From assembly GCA_964546375.1 (NCBI GenBank), contig CAZJJO010000020.1, positions 1 through 27,325 on the forward strand: a stretch of 27,325 nt of DNA. The letters are read 5' to 3'. The first letter of the stretch is position 1. Each line of letters opens with the position of its first letter. The notes beneath the pieces are model-generated. The model saw only the letters and a program-made list of their open reading frames with translations. It was not told where the DNA came from and made no database searches. The stretch comes from CAYVFM01 sp964546375. GTDB lineage: Bacteria > Gemmatimonadota > Gemmatimonadetes > Palauibacterales > Palauibacteraceae. Below, piece after piece: positions 15,506 to 22,701 of this stretch. The position numbers and the translations under genes were made by a program.

Positions 15506-15865
15506 GTGAGCGACGACCACGAGCACGACCGCCTGGAGGAGTTCCGGTCGTTCCGCGAGCGCATGGACGAGCGGATCCTGGAGGCCGACAACCTGGAGAT
15601 CCGCCGCTTCTTCGCCCTCGACGACCGGACCTACCGCGACGGAGCCCTCCCGTCGGAGACCAAGGAGCTGCTGGGCCTGGTGGCCTCGATGGTCCTGCGG
15701 TGCGACGATTGCATCACCTATCACTTGGAGCGTTGCCGCGAGGAGGGGTTCACCGACGAGGAGCTGTTCGAGGCCTTCTCGGTGGCCCTGGTGGTGGGCG
15801 GCTCCATCGTGGTCCCCCACCTGCGCCGGGCGGTCGACCTGCTGGACGACCTGCCGGACGCCTGA
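15506..15865 (+). CDS. Carboxymuconolactone decarboxylase-fold (AhpD-like) protein
   Basis: The 119 residues form a single CMD domain. The redox centre CDDC (66-69) followed by His73 (CxxCxxxH) marks the AhpD-like peroxidase-helper group rather than a true decarboxylase. The helical VALVVGGSIVVPHLRRAVDLL (93-113) is typical of the domain's C-terminal half. The GTG start is chosen because GGAGG lies nine bases upstream and the family begins close by; longer in-frame extensions are Arg/Pro-rich noise. A role in alkylhydroperoxide reduction or in keeping a partner reduced is likely from the family, but no ahpC or peroxiredoxin is visible nearby. Confidence 0.88.
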   Translation: MSDDHEHDRLEEFRSFRERMDERILEADNLEIRRFFALDDRTYRDGALPSETKELLGLVASMVLRCDDCITYHLERCREEGFTDEELFEAFSVALVVGGSIVVPHLRRAVDLLDDLPDA

Positions 15866-15933
15866 CGCGGAGGCTCCCGGCGCGGCCCCGGCCGACCCGA
15901 GGGTCCGGCGGGAGACGCCGGCCGTCGGGACCA

Positions 15934-15977
15934 GCGTCGACCGACGGTCTCAACCCCCCGACAACGGGGGTCGACGC
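15934..15977 (+). promoter_or_regulatory. Overlapping inverted repeats upstream of doxX
   Basis: GCGTCGACC (15934-15942) is the exact inverse of GGTCGACGC (15969-15977). Between them, ACCCCC (15953-15958) can pair with GGGGGT (15966-15971). The two stems share bases 15969-15971, so they compete. The region lies after the AhpD-like stop and 78 bases before the DoxX start. It may be a terminator/antiterminator-like switch, an operator with two GTCGAC half-sites, or chance. Confidence 0.35.
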
Positions 15978-16054
15978 CGCCGGGGCGGCGGCGACCGGGA
16001 CGCGGCTCCGCATCCGTCGGACGCGAGCGCGAATCTACTGGAGGAGGTTGGACG

Positions 16055-16447
16055 ATGGGTCCCTTCGACTGGCTGTTCCTCATCGGCCGCGTGCTGTTCT
16101 CGGCGATCTTCATCTTCTCGGGGCTCGGCCACTTCATGCAGCTCGAGGAGATGAGCGGCTACGCCGAGAGCAAGGGCCTGCCGGCGCCGAAGGCGATGGT
16201 CCTGCTCAGCGGCGTCGTGATCCTGGCCGGGGGCCTGAGCGTCCTCTTCTGGACGCAGGTGATCATCGGGAGCTGGCTGCTCGTGGGCTTCCTCCTGCTG
16301 GCCGCCTTCACCATGCACGACTTCTGGGCCGTCGAGGACCCCCAGCAGGCGCAGACCGAGCAGGCGCAGTTCTTCAAGAACCTGGCGCTGGCGGGCGGGG
16401 CCGTGATCCTCTACGTCCTGGCCCAGAGCCCGGGGACTCTCCTCTGA
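16055..16447 (+). CDS. DoxX family inner-membrane protein
   Basis: The 130 residues have four predicted membrane helices: about 5-25, 47-65, 67-87 and 106-124. The start MGPFDWLFLIGRVLFSAIFIFSG followed by LGHFM is characteristic of DoxX/SURF4-like proteins. These proteins are linked to quinone-dependent oxidation or sulfur and redox homeostasis; the exact reaction here is unknown. The ATG is preceded by a strong GGAGGAGG seven bases away. The methyltransferase gene follows 10 bases after the stop, implying one transcript. Confidence 0.88.
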   Translation: MGPFDWLFLIGRVLFSAIFIFSGLGHFMQLEEMSGYAESKGLPAPKAMVLLSGVVILAGGLSVLFWTQVIIGSWLLVGFLLLAAFTMHDFWAVEDPQQAQTEQAQFFKNLALAGGAVILYVLAQSPGTLL

Positions 16448-16457
16448 CGCCGACCCG

Positions 16458-17459
16458 ATGCCCGAGCCCTCCGATCTGAAGGACTTCCGTCGCCACGCCG
16501 AGTGGGCGCTGGTGACGGCGACGGCCCTGGAGCGGGGCCTGCTGGACGCCCTGGCCGAGGAGCCCGACGACCCCGCCGGGCTGGCCGACCGACTGGGCCT
16601 GGATCGGCGGGCGACCCGGATCGTGCTGGGCGTGCTCGAGGAGATGGGGGTGGTCCGGGTCGAGCCCGGCGGCGTCCGCCGCGTCTCCGGCGAGGCCCGG
16701 GGCCTGCTGATCGACGCCGACACGCCGGACTACCGCCGCGACCCCGTCCTCCACTGGCTCTCCCACCTGCGGGACTGGGCCGAGAGCCTGCCGGAGACCC
16801 TCGAGACGGGCCGCCCCCCCTCGGACGAGGGCACGCTGGACGAGGAGGAGGCCATGGAGCGCTTCCAGGCGGCCATGGCCAGCAAGAGCCCGGAGCTGGT
16901 GGAGGCGGTGGTGGACGAGGCCCTCCGCCGCGCGCCGGCGTCGGGGCGGGCCCTGGACCTGGGGGGCGGCCCCGGCACCTTCAGCCGGGAGCTGCTCGAC
17001 CGGGGCTGGGAGGTGGTCCTCGTGGACACGCCGGCGGTGATCGACCACGTCGCCGACGCCTACGGGCTGGCCGACCTGGAGGGGCTGGAGCTGGTGGCCG
17101 GCGACTTCCACGAGGAGCTGCCCGAGGGGCCTTTCGACCTGGTCCTGCTCGCCAACATCACCCACATCTTCGACGACGAGGCCAACGCCCGGCTGATGCG
17201 CCGGCTGGGCGAGCGCACCGCCCCCGGCGGCGTGGTGGCCGCCATGGACTTCGTCCGCGGCGTCGAGCCGTTCGCGGCGCTCTTCGCGGTCACGATGCTC
17301 ATGCACACCGAGCGGGGCGACACCCATCCCCTGGCCCGCTACGAGGCCTGGCTGGAGGCGGCCGGCCTGGAGGAGGTCCGCTGCCGCCGGGTGCCCGAGG
17401 AGCGCCAGGTGGTGACGGCGGTCCGTCCCGGGGGGGCGGGCTCCGGGGCCGACCGCTGA
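16458..17459 (+). CDS. SAM-dependent methyltransferase with the layout of aromatic O-methyltransferases
   Basis: The 333 residues begin with a winged-helix dimerisation region (about 12-85, TALERGLLDALAEE, LADRLGLDRRATRIVLGVLEEMGVV). This is followed by a class I methyltransferase domain: SAM loop ALDLGGGPG (165-173), acidic VLVDTP (187-192), and ANITHIFDDE (232-241). In aromatic O-methyltransferases (pfam00891-type, including hydroxyindole and flavonoid enzymes) the His of the matching LxHxWxD-type motif is the general base; here it is His236. This suggests methylation of a hydroxyl on a small aromatic molecule, though some bacterial members act on other substrates. It starts 10 bases after doxX with no clear ribosome binding site, consistent with coupled translation. 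The decarboxylase gene follows after 58 bases. Confidence 0.82.
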   Translation: MPEPSDLKDFRRHAEWALVTATALERGLLDALAEEPDDPAGLADRLGLDRRATRIVLGVLEEMGVVRVEPGGVRRVSGEARGLLIDADTPDYRRDPVLHWLSHLRDWAESLPETLETGRPPSDEGTLDEEEAMERFQAAMASKSPELVEAVVDEALRRAPASGRALDLGGGPGTFSRELLDRGWEVVLVDTPAVIDHVADAYGLADLEGLELVAGDFHEELPEGPFDLVLLANITHIFDDEANARLMRRLGERTAPGGVVAAMDFVRGVEPFAALFAVTMLMHTERGDTHPLARYEAWLEAAGLEEVRCRRVPEERQVVTAVRPGGAGSGADR

Positions 17460-17517
17460 GCCGCCCCGGGCGTACAGCGACCCCCGCCGACGACGCACCT
17501 TCCGGAAGGACCGCCCG

Positions 17518-19098
17518 ATGGAGATGACGCCCGAGGAGTTCCGCGACGCCGCCCGCCGCGCCGCCGAGTGGGTGGCCCGCTACCGGCAGAAGGTGGAGGA
17601 CCAGCCCGTGAAGGCCCGGGTCGACCCCGGGGACGTGGCCGCCCGGATCCCCGCCTCGCCCCCCGAGGAGGGCGAGCCCTTCGAGGCCATCCTGGCCGAC
17701 ATGGAGGAGGTGGTCGAGCCGGGGCTGACCCACTGGACCCACCCCCGCTTCTTCGCCTACTTCCCGAGCAGCGCCTCGGCCCCGGCGGTCCTGGCCGAGT
17801 TCCTGGCGGCGGCGCTGAACCAGAACGCCATGCTCTGGCGGACGGCCCCGGCGGCGACCGAGATGGAGGAGCGGATGACCGGCTGGGTCCGCGAGCTCGT
17901 GGGCCTGCCCGACGACTTCGAGGGCGTGATCCTCGACACCGCCTCCACCAGCTCGTTCACCGCCCTGCTGGCCGCCCGCGAGCGCGCGGTGCCGGAGGTC
18001 CGGCGCCGGGGGCTCGCCGGCCGGACCGACCTCCCGCCCCTGCTGCTGTACGCCTCCGAGCAGGCCCACTCGTCGCTGGAGAAGGCCGCGATCGCCGCCG
18101 GGATGGGCCGGGACGGGGTCCGCAAGGTGCCGGCCGACGACGGCTGGCGCATGGACCCCGACGCCCTGGACGAGCGGCTGCGGGAGGACCGTGAGGCCGG
18201 CCGCAAGCCGGTGATGGTCTGCGCCACCGTCGGCACCACCTCCACCGCGGCCGTCGACCCGGCCGACGCGATCGCCGACGTCTGCGAGGAGCACGACGTG
18301 TGGCTGCACGTCGACGCCGCCTACGCCGGCCCGGCGGCCATGGTGCCGGAGCTGCGGAAGCGGTTCGAGGGCTGGGAGCGGGCCGACTCGGTGGTCCTCA
18401 ACCCCCACAAGTGGATGGCCACGCCGCTGGACTGCTCAGTCCTGCTGTTCCGCGACCGGGACGCCCTCCGGCGGTCCCTGGCGCTGACGCCCGAGTACCT
18501 GGAGAGCGACGAGGGGGCCCGGACCGACCTGATGGACTTCGGGCTGCCGCTGGGACGGCGGTTCCGGGCCCTGAAGCTCTGGTTCCTGATCCGGTGGCAC
18601 GGGGCCGACGGCCTCCGATCGATGCTGGAGCGCCACGTCGCCTGGGCCCGGGACTTCGCCGGGGAGATGCGCGACGACCCCCGCTTCGATCTGGTCGCCG
18701 ACCCGTCCTTCTCCACGGTGTGCTTCCGGGCGCTGCCGCCCGAGAGCGTCCGCGGCACGCCGAAGGGGGAGCACGACCGCTACGCGGCGACCGGCGGCGA
18801 GCGCCGCGAGGCGGCGGAGGAGCGGGACGGGGACGCCGCGGAGGAGGGGAAGGCGGCCGAGAAGCCCAGCGCCCGCCCGCTGGACCGCGGCGAGGGGGTC
18901 GACGAGCTGGCGGCCAACGAGCTGAACCGGCGCCTGCTGACGGCCGTGAACGACAGCGGCGAGGCCTTCCTCTCGCACACCGAGCTGTCGGGCTCGTACG
19001 TGCTGCGGCTGTCGGTGGGCGGCCCCTTCACCCGTCGGGAGGACGTCCGGCGGGTCCGCGAGCTGCTGGGCGAGGCCTACGACGAGCTGACCGGATAG
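17518..19098 (+). CDS. Group II PLP-dependent decarboxylase (aromatic-L-amino-acid decarboxylase-like)
   Basis: The 526 residues follow the aromatic amino acid decarboxylase plan. The sequence contains THPRFFAYFPSSAS (74-87), ATEMEERM (113-120), the cofactor-stacking His184 in SEQAHSS, ATVGTTSTAAVDP (236-248), HVDAAYAG (264-271) with Asp266, and NPHKWM (295-300) with Schiff-base Lys298. It may decarboxylate Tyr, DOPA, Trp or 5-hydroxy-Trp. Plant relatives also include aldehyde synthases, so the product is inferred. A charged, low-complexity insertion (about 410-463, Glu/Ala/Arg-rich) lengthens it beyond the usual 470-490 residues. It falls between the small-domain strand VCFRALP and the ANELNRRLL helix. 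An AAGGA ribosome binding site precedes the ATG. A probable terminator follows. Confidence 0.9.
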   Translation: MEMTPEEFRDAARRAAEWVARYRQKVEDQPVKARVDPGDVAARIPASPPEEGEPFEAILADMEEVVEPGLTHWTHPRFFAYFPSSASAPAVLAEFLAAALNQNAMLWRTAPAATEMEERMTGWVRELVGLPDDFEGVILDTASTSSFTALLAARERAVPEVRRRGLAGRTDLPPLLLYASEQAHSSLEKAAIAAGMGRDGVRKVPADDGWRMDPDALDERLREDREAGRKPVMVCATVGTTSTAAVDPADAIADVCEEHDVWLHVDAAYAGPAAMVPELRKRFEGWERADSVVLNPHKWMATPLDCSVLLFRDRDALRRSLALTPEYLESDEGARTDLMDFGLPLGRRFRALKLWFLIRWHGADGLRSMLERHVAWARDFAGEMRDDPRFDLVADPSFSTVCFRALPPESVRGTPKGEHDRYAATGGERREAAEERDGDAAEEGKAAEKPSARPLDRGEGVDELAANELNRRLLTAVNDSGEAFLSHTELSGSYVLRLSVGGPFTRREDVRRVRELLGEAYDELTG

Positions 19099-19116
19099 CG
19101 GCCGCGGCCCGCCCCG

Positions 19117-19135
19117 CGCCGGGCGTTCCCCGGCG
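19117..19135 (+). terminator. Hairpin after the decarboxylase gene
   Basis: CGCCGGG, a five-base loop, CCCGGCG form a perfect 7-bp stem 18 bases after the decarboxylase stop. It is flanked by CCCC and GGGG that can extend the pairing with mismatches. No U-run follows. It sits just before the promoter of the lipoprotein gene, so a termination role is sensible. Confidence 0.45.
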
Positions 19136-19161
19136 GGAGGGGCGCCGCCGGCCGGCGCGGT

Positions 19162-19191
19162 TTGGACGGATCCCCCCCGGCGCGTTAGACT
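19162..19191 (+). promoter_or_regulatory. Promoter of the DsbA-like lipoprotein gene
   Basis: TTGGAC, 18 bases, TAGACT: 4 of 6 matches in each box to TTGACA and TATAAT, with the same 18-base spacing as the recA promoter. The start site would be near 19198, about 53 bases before the ATG. It is one of the few A/T-richer patches in this gap. Confidence 0.55.
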
Positions 19192-19250
19192 GGGCGTCCG
19201 TTCGCCCGGCCCGACCTCCGTCCTCCTCGAACCCCGACCCGGGATCCACC

Positions 19251-19982
19251 ATGGAAGCCTCCCGCCGCGCCGCCGACCGCCGCACCCGGACCCCGCCCTC
19301 GCCCCCGGCCCGGACCGCCGGCGCGCTGCTGCTCGCCCTGGTCCTGGTGGGCTGCGACGGCGAGCCCTCGGCGGCCCAGGAGGGCGACGGCGAGGCCGTC
19401 GTCCCGTCCGAGCGGTCCGTGGTGGTCGAGCGGGCGGACCGGGCCCGGGCGAAGGGCGACAGCGCCCGTCCCCTGACGATCATCGAGATCTCCGACTTCG
19501 AGTGCCCCTACTGCCGGCAGTACTACCGGGAGACCTATCCCGGCGTGGACAGCCTCTACGTCGAGACCGGCAAGGCCCAGTACATCTTCGTCGTGTACCC
19601 GAACTCGAACCACCCGCTGGCCGTGCCGGCGGCCGAGGCCGCCTACTGCGCCGGCGCCGCGGGGCTGTTCTGGCCCATGCACGACCGCCTGTTCGAGAAC
19701 CAGGACGAGTGGACGGAGTCGGAGGACCCGAAGGAGGCGTTCGTGCGCTACGCCACCGACCTGGGCGTCGACGAGGCGTCCTTCCGCCGCTGCCTGGACC
19801 GGGACCTGGCCGCCCAGCTCCAGGTCCGGGACCTCGAGCAGGTGGCCCGGGCCCGGCTCTCCAGCACCCCGTTCTTCATCATCAACAACGAGACGGGGAT
19901 CCAGGGGGCCCGCTCGCTGGACCGCTTCCGGACGGTGCTCGACAGCCTGCTGGAGGTCAGCGGCGAGGGCGGGCCGGAATAG
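19251..19982 (+). CDS. DsbA-like thioredoxin-fold lipoprotein
   Basis: The 243 residues start with a basic N-region and a hydrophobic core ending in the lipobox LVGC, with Cys35 as the lipidation site. The protein should therefore be anchored in the periplasm-facing membrane leaflet. After an acidic linker the thioredoxin fold begins (LTIIEISDFECPYC), with active site CPYC (85-88). It continues FVVYPNSNHPLAVPAAEAAYCAG and the cis-proline region LSSTPFFIINN, matching the DsbA/thioredoxin_4 group. It probably acts as a disulfide oxidase, isomerase or reductase on exported proteins; no DsbB or DsbD partner is in view. The ATG follows a weak GGGA. The stop lies 27 bases from the stop of the convergent unknown gene. 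Confidence 0.9.
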   Translation: MEASRRAADRRTRTPPSPPARTAGALLLALVLVGCDGEPSAAQEGDGEAVVPSERSVVVERADRARAKGDSARPLTIIEISDFECPYCRQYYRETYPGVDSLYVETGKAQYIFVVYPNSNHPLAVPAAEAAYCAGAAGLFWPMHDRLFENQDEWTESEDPKEAFVRYATDLGVDEASFRRCLDRDLAAQLQVRDLEQVARARLSSTPFFIINNETGIQGARSLDRFRTVLDSLLEVSGEGGPE

Positions 19983-20009
19983 ACGGCGCCCGCCACGGCG
20001 GACGGCCGT

Positions 20010-20708
20010 TCAGGCGCGGCGGAAGACCTGGCGCATCCGCTCCAGGGCGCCGGAGGTGATCGTGGCGCCGCGGCCGAAGATCCGCGCCAGCTCCCGCTCG
20101 CTGGCTCCCTCCAGGGGGATGTCCAGGCCGAAGTAGAGCGAGACGCCGGCCGGGCGGACGCGGCCGGGCCCCTCCATCTCGGTCCAGCCGCTGTCGGCCG
20201 CGTCGACGGCCCCCTCGATGTGGACCTCGACGTCGTCGGCCTCGTCGCCCAGCTCGTGGGCCACCTCGGCCAGCCGGGTGGCCAGCTCCTCGTTGGCGTC
20301 GGGGTCGGGCTCGCGCTCGTCCAGCCACCGGGCCGGCGGGGCCACGTCCAGGCTCAGCCAGCCGAGGACGGCGTCCGGATGGAAGAAGAAGGAGCCCGGG
20401 TCGGGCGGCGCCGCCTCGCCCTCGGCCGTCTCCACCATCAGGTACTGGGCGACGCCCTCCCGCCCCAGGTTGGCGCAGGCCAGCGCCATCTCGTCCACCA
20501 CCAGCTCGACCAGCGCCGACGGGGCGTGCAGCTCGTCCACCGCGCCCGACTCCAGGATGTCGAGCTCCGACTGGTCGTAGGCCAGGCCCCGGAAGTGCCA
20601 GGAGAGCGGCTCCTGGCGTCCCTGGAAGAGGTCCCGGACGCCCAGGCCCTCCTGCCGGAGCTCCTCCAGCAGCACGGCGCCCATCTGGTGGCGAACGAGC
20701 TGGCTCAC
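20010..20708 (-). CDS. Hypothetical protein, unrecognised family
   Basis: I do not recognise this 232-residue soluble, acidic protein. It starts MSQLVRHQMGAVLLEELRQEG and has a helical first half (residues about 1-90). A segment with FFFHPDAVLGWLSLDVAPPARWLDE follows at about 115-140. A mixed region ends in SLYFGLDIPLEGASERELARIFGRGA (about 195-220). It has no signal peptide, membrane helix or clear metal motif. The GTG start is chosen because GGGGGAG sits five bases upstream; an open frame upstream is Pro/Gly-rich and overlaps the dodecin control region. It is divergent from dodecin with 259 bases between starts. Coding character is supported by varied, helix-forming composition and a good ribosome binding site. 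Confidence 0.72.
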   Translation of the reverse strand: MSQLVRHQMGAVLLEELRQEGLGVRDLFQGRQEPLSWHFRGLAYDQSELDILESGAVDELHAPSALVELVVDEMALACANLGREGVAQYLMVETAEGEAAPPDPGSFFFHPDAVLGWLSLDVAPPARWLDEREPDPDANEELATRLAEVAHELGDEADDVEVHIEGAVDAADSGWTEMEGPGRVRPAGVSLYFGLDIPLEGASERELARIFGRGATITSGALERMRQVFRRA

Positions 20709-20967
20709 GATGTCTCCCCCTGGATGTCGTGTCGCGTCTCCCGGGCCGGGGTCCTCCCGGCCGGCGGGCGGCCCGGACCCGGGCGCCGGCCCCGGGCCAC
20801 CCGGAGCGTCCCTCCGTTCCGCCGCCGCGTCTTGCACCGGCCGTGGGCCCGGAGCCATTCTCGTGCCCACGTCATGCAAGGACCGCGCATCCGGCCCGGG
20901 AGCGGACCGACGGCGCAGGCCGCGGGGCCCCGGCCGGGAGCCCAGTCACCCGAGCGGGGAGATCACC

Positions 20968-21177
20968 GTGTCCGACGCCACCTACAAGGCCATCGAGCTG
21001 GTGGGCACCTCCACCGAGAGCTTCGAGGACGCCGTGGACTCGGCCGTCCGCCGGGCCTCGGAGACGATGCGCGACCTCCGGTGGTTCGAGGTCGTCGAGC
21101 ACCGGGGCCACGTCGAGAACGGCGCCGTCAGCGAGTGGCAGGCCAAGGTCAAGGTCTGGTTCCACCTGAACGAGTGA
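20968..21177 (+). CDS. Dodecin (flavin-binding small protein)
   Basis: Dodecin forms a hollow dodecamer that stores or buffers FMN, riboflavin or related flavins and, in some bacteria, coenzyme A. The 69 residues match the family length. They begin MSDATYKAIELVGTSTESFEDAV and carry the flavin-stacking Trp39 (LRWFEVVE) and Gln58 in SEWQAKVKVWFHL. The GTG start is supported by GGGGAG six bases upstream; a longer in-frame extension is not family-like. Upstream, an inverted repeat CTTGCA/TGCAAG (20831-20836 and 20875-20880) lies in the shared gap with the divergent unknown gene. The transhydrogenase operon begins 88 bases downstream and may be co-transcribed. Confidence 0.95.
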   Translation: MSDATYKAIELVGTSTESFEDAVDSAVRRASETMRDLRWFEVVEHRGHVENGAVSEWQAKVKVWFHLNE

Positions 21178-21265
21178 CCCCCCGGCGAGGCGCCGGCGCG
21201 GGGCCGGCCCCCGCCCGGACCGGGCTCCGCCGGCCGACAGCGGGCCTCCGCGAGGGGGGCGCCGG

Positions 21266-22396
21266 ATGATCGTCGCCGCGCTCCGGGAGACCACGCCCGG
21301 CGAGACCCGCGTGGCGCTGACCCCCGACGCCGCCGGCCGGCTCGCTTCCGACGGCCACGAGGTGCGGCTGGAGGCGGGCGCCGGCGAGGACGCCTCCTTC
21401 GCCGACGAGGCCTACCGGGAGGCCGGCGCCGAGGTCGCCGACGACCCGGCGGGGGTGCTGGACGGCGCCGACGCCGTCCTGACCGTGCGGCCGCCGAGGG
21501 GACGGGAGGGCGGCCTCGACGAGGTCGAAGTCCTCCCCCGCGGCGCGCTCCTCCTCGGGCTCCTCGAGCCCCACGGCCGCGGCGAGCTGCTGGAGCGCCT
21601 GGCCGACGGGGGGATCACGGCGCTCAGCCTCGAGCTGCTGCCGCGGATCACCCGGGCCCAGTCGATGGACGCCCTCTCGTCGATGGCCACCGTGGCCGGC
21701 TACAAGGCGGCCGTCCTGGCCGCCGACTCCCTGATCAAGTTCTTCCCCATGCTCACCACCGCCGCCGGGACGGTCCGCCCGGCGAAGGCCCTGGTGCTGG
21801 GCGCCGGCGTGGCCGGCCTCCAGGCCATCGCCACCTGCCGCCGGCTGGGGGCGCGCGTCGAGGCCTTCGACATCCGGCCGGAAGTGAAGGAGCAGGTGGA
21901 GAGCCTCGGCGCCGACTTCCTCGAGCTCGAGGGGGCCGAGGAGGACGTGGCCACCGAGGACGGCTACGCGAAGCAGGTCTCCGAGGAGACCGAGCGCCGG
22001 GAGCGGGAGATGGTGGCCCGGCACGCCGCGGAGGCCGACGTGATCATCACCACGGCGCAGGTGCAGGGGGGGGACGCGCCCACCCTGGTCGACCGCGCCA
22101 CGGTCGAGGCGATGCGCCCCGGCTCGGTGATCGTGGACCTGGCCGGGGCGTCGGGCGGCAACTGCGAGGTGAGCGAGCCGGGCCGGACGATCGAGCACCG
22201 GGGCGTCACGGTGCACGCCCCGCTGAACCTGCCCGCCGCCCTCCCCTACCACGCCAGCCAGATGTACGCGAGGAACCTGACCGCCCTGCTGAAGCACGTC
22301 TCCGACGAGGAGGGCCGACCGGCGATCGACCTGGAGGACGAGATCGTCGACGCCGTCTGCGTCACCCACCGGGGGGAAGTGAGGTTCGAGCGATGA
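21266..22396 (+). CDS. pntAA: NAD(P) transhydrogenase subunit alpha 1 (NAD(H)-binding domain I)
   Basis: This 376-residue soluble subunit binds NAD(H) in the proton-translocating transhydrogenase, which uses the proton gradient to make NADPH from NADH. It shows the N-terminal RETTPGETRVALTP (7-20), the hallmark RAQSMDALSS (130-139) followed by MATVAGYKA, the Rossmann loop LGAGVAGLQA (178-187) and the DLAGASGGNCE stretch. A Met replaces the more common Gln after LSS. The ATG follows GAGGGGGG by about seven bases. It overlaps pntAB as ATGA. The separate alpha-1/alpha-2/beta arrangement is the Rhodospirillum type, unlike the fused alpha of E. coli. Confidence 0.96.
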   Translation: MIVAALRETTPGETRVALTPDAAGRLASDGHEVRLEAGAGEDASFADEAYREAGAEVADDPAGVLDGADAVLTVRPPRGREGGLDEVEVLPRGALLLGLLEPHGRGELLERLADGGITALSLELLPRITRAQSMDALSSMATVAGYKAAVLAADSLIKFFPMLTTAAGTVRPAKALVLGAGVAGLQAIATCRRLGARVEAFDIRPEVKEQVESLGADFLELEGAEEDVATEDGYAKQVSEETERREREMVARHAAEADVIITTAQVQGGDAPTLVDRATVEAMRPGSVIVDLAGASGGNCEVSEPGRTIEHRGVTVHAPLNLPAALPYHASQMYARNLTALLKHVSDEEGRPAIDLEDEIVDAVCVTHRGEVRFER

Positions 22397-22701
22397 CGGG
22401 CATCCTGCTGCTGGTGATCTTCGTGCTGGCGATGTTCGTCGGCTTCGAGGTGATCACCAAGGTCCCGCCGACCCTCCACACGCCCCTCATGTCGGGCGCC
22501 AACGCCATCTCCGGCATCTCCATCGTCGGGGCGCTGGTGATCGCCGGCTCCGGCGCCGAGGCCTCGCCCCTGCTGGTGGGGCTGGGGGTGGCCGCCGTGG
22601 TCTTCGCCACCATCAACGTGGTGGGCGGCTTCATGGTCACCGACCGGATGCTGAAGATGTTCCACCGGCGGCGAGAGGACCGGGAGGAGGCCGCCCGATG
22701 A
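22393..22701 (+). CDS. pntAB: NAD(P) transhydrogenase subunit alpha 2 (membrane)
   Basis: The 102 residues are mainly three membrane helices: about 3-20, 32-52 and 55-78. They include the conserved FEVITKVPPTLHTPLMSGANAIS stretch (residues about 17-39), which is diagnostic of PntAB. The C-terminus is basic and cytoplasmic (MFHRRREDREE). It forms part of the proton channel domain II. ATGA overlaps join it to pntAA upstream and pntB downstream, so all three subunits are translated in a coupled way. Confidence 0.96.
   Translation: MTGILLLVIFVLAMFVGFEVITKVPPTLHTPLMSGANAISGISIVGALVIAGSGAEASPLLVGLGVAAVVFATINVVGGFMVTDRMLKMFHRRREDREEAAR

Noticed and set aside
15721..16137. Small minus-strand frames opposite the AhpD-like gene and its downstream gap
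   Set aside because: They overlap well-supported plus-strand genes and encode Arg/Pro-rich noise.
11827..16479. A 1550-codon plus-strand open frame
   Set aside because: It runs antisense to six genes with clear family motifs and spans their ends. Its translation is Pro/Gly/Arg/His-rich noise, the usual result of very high GC content.
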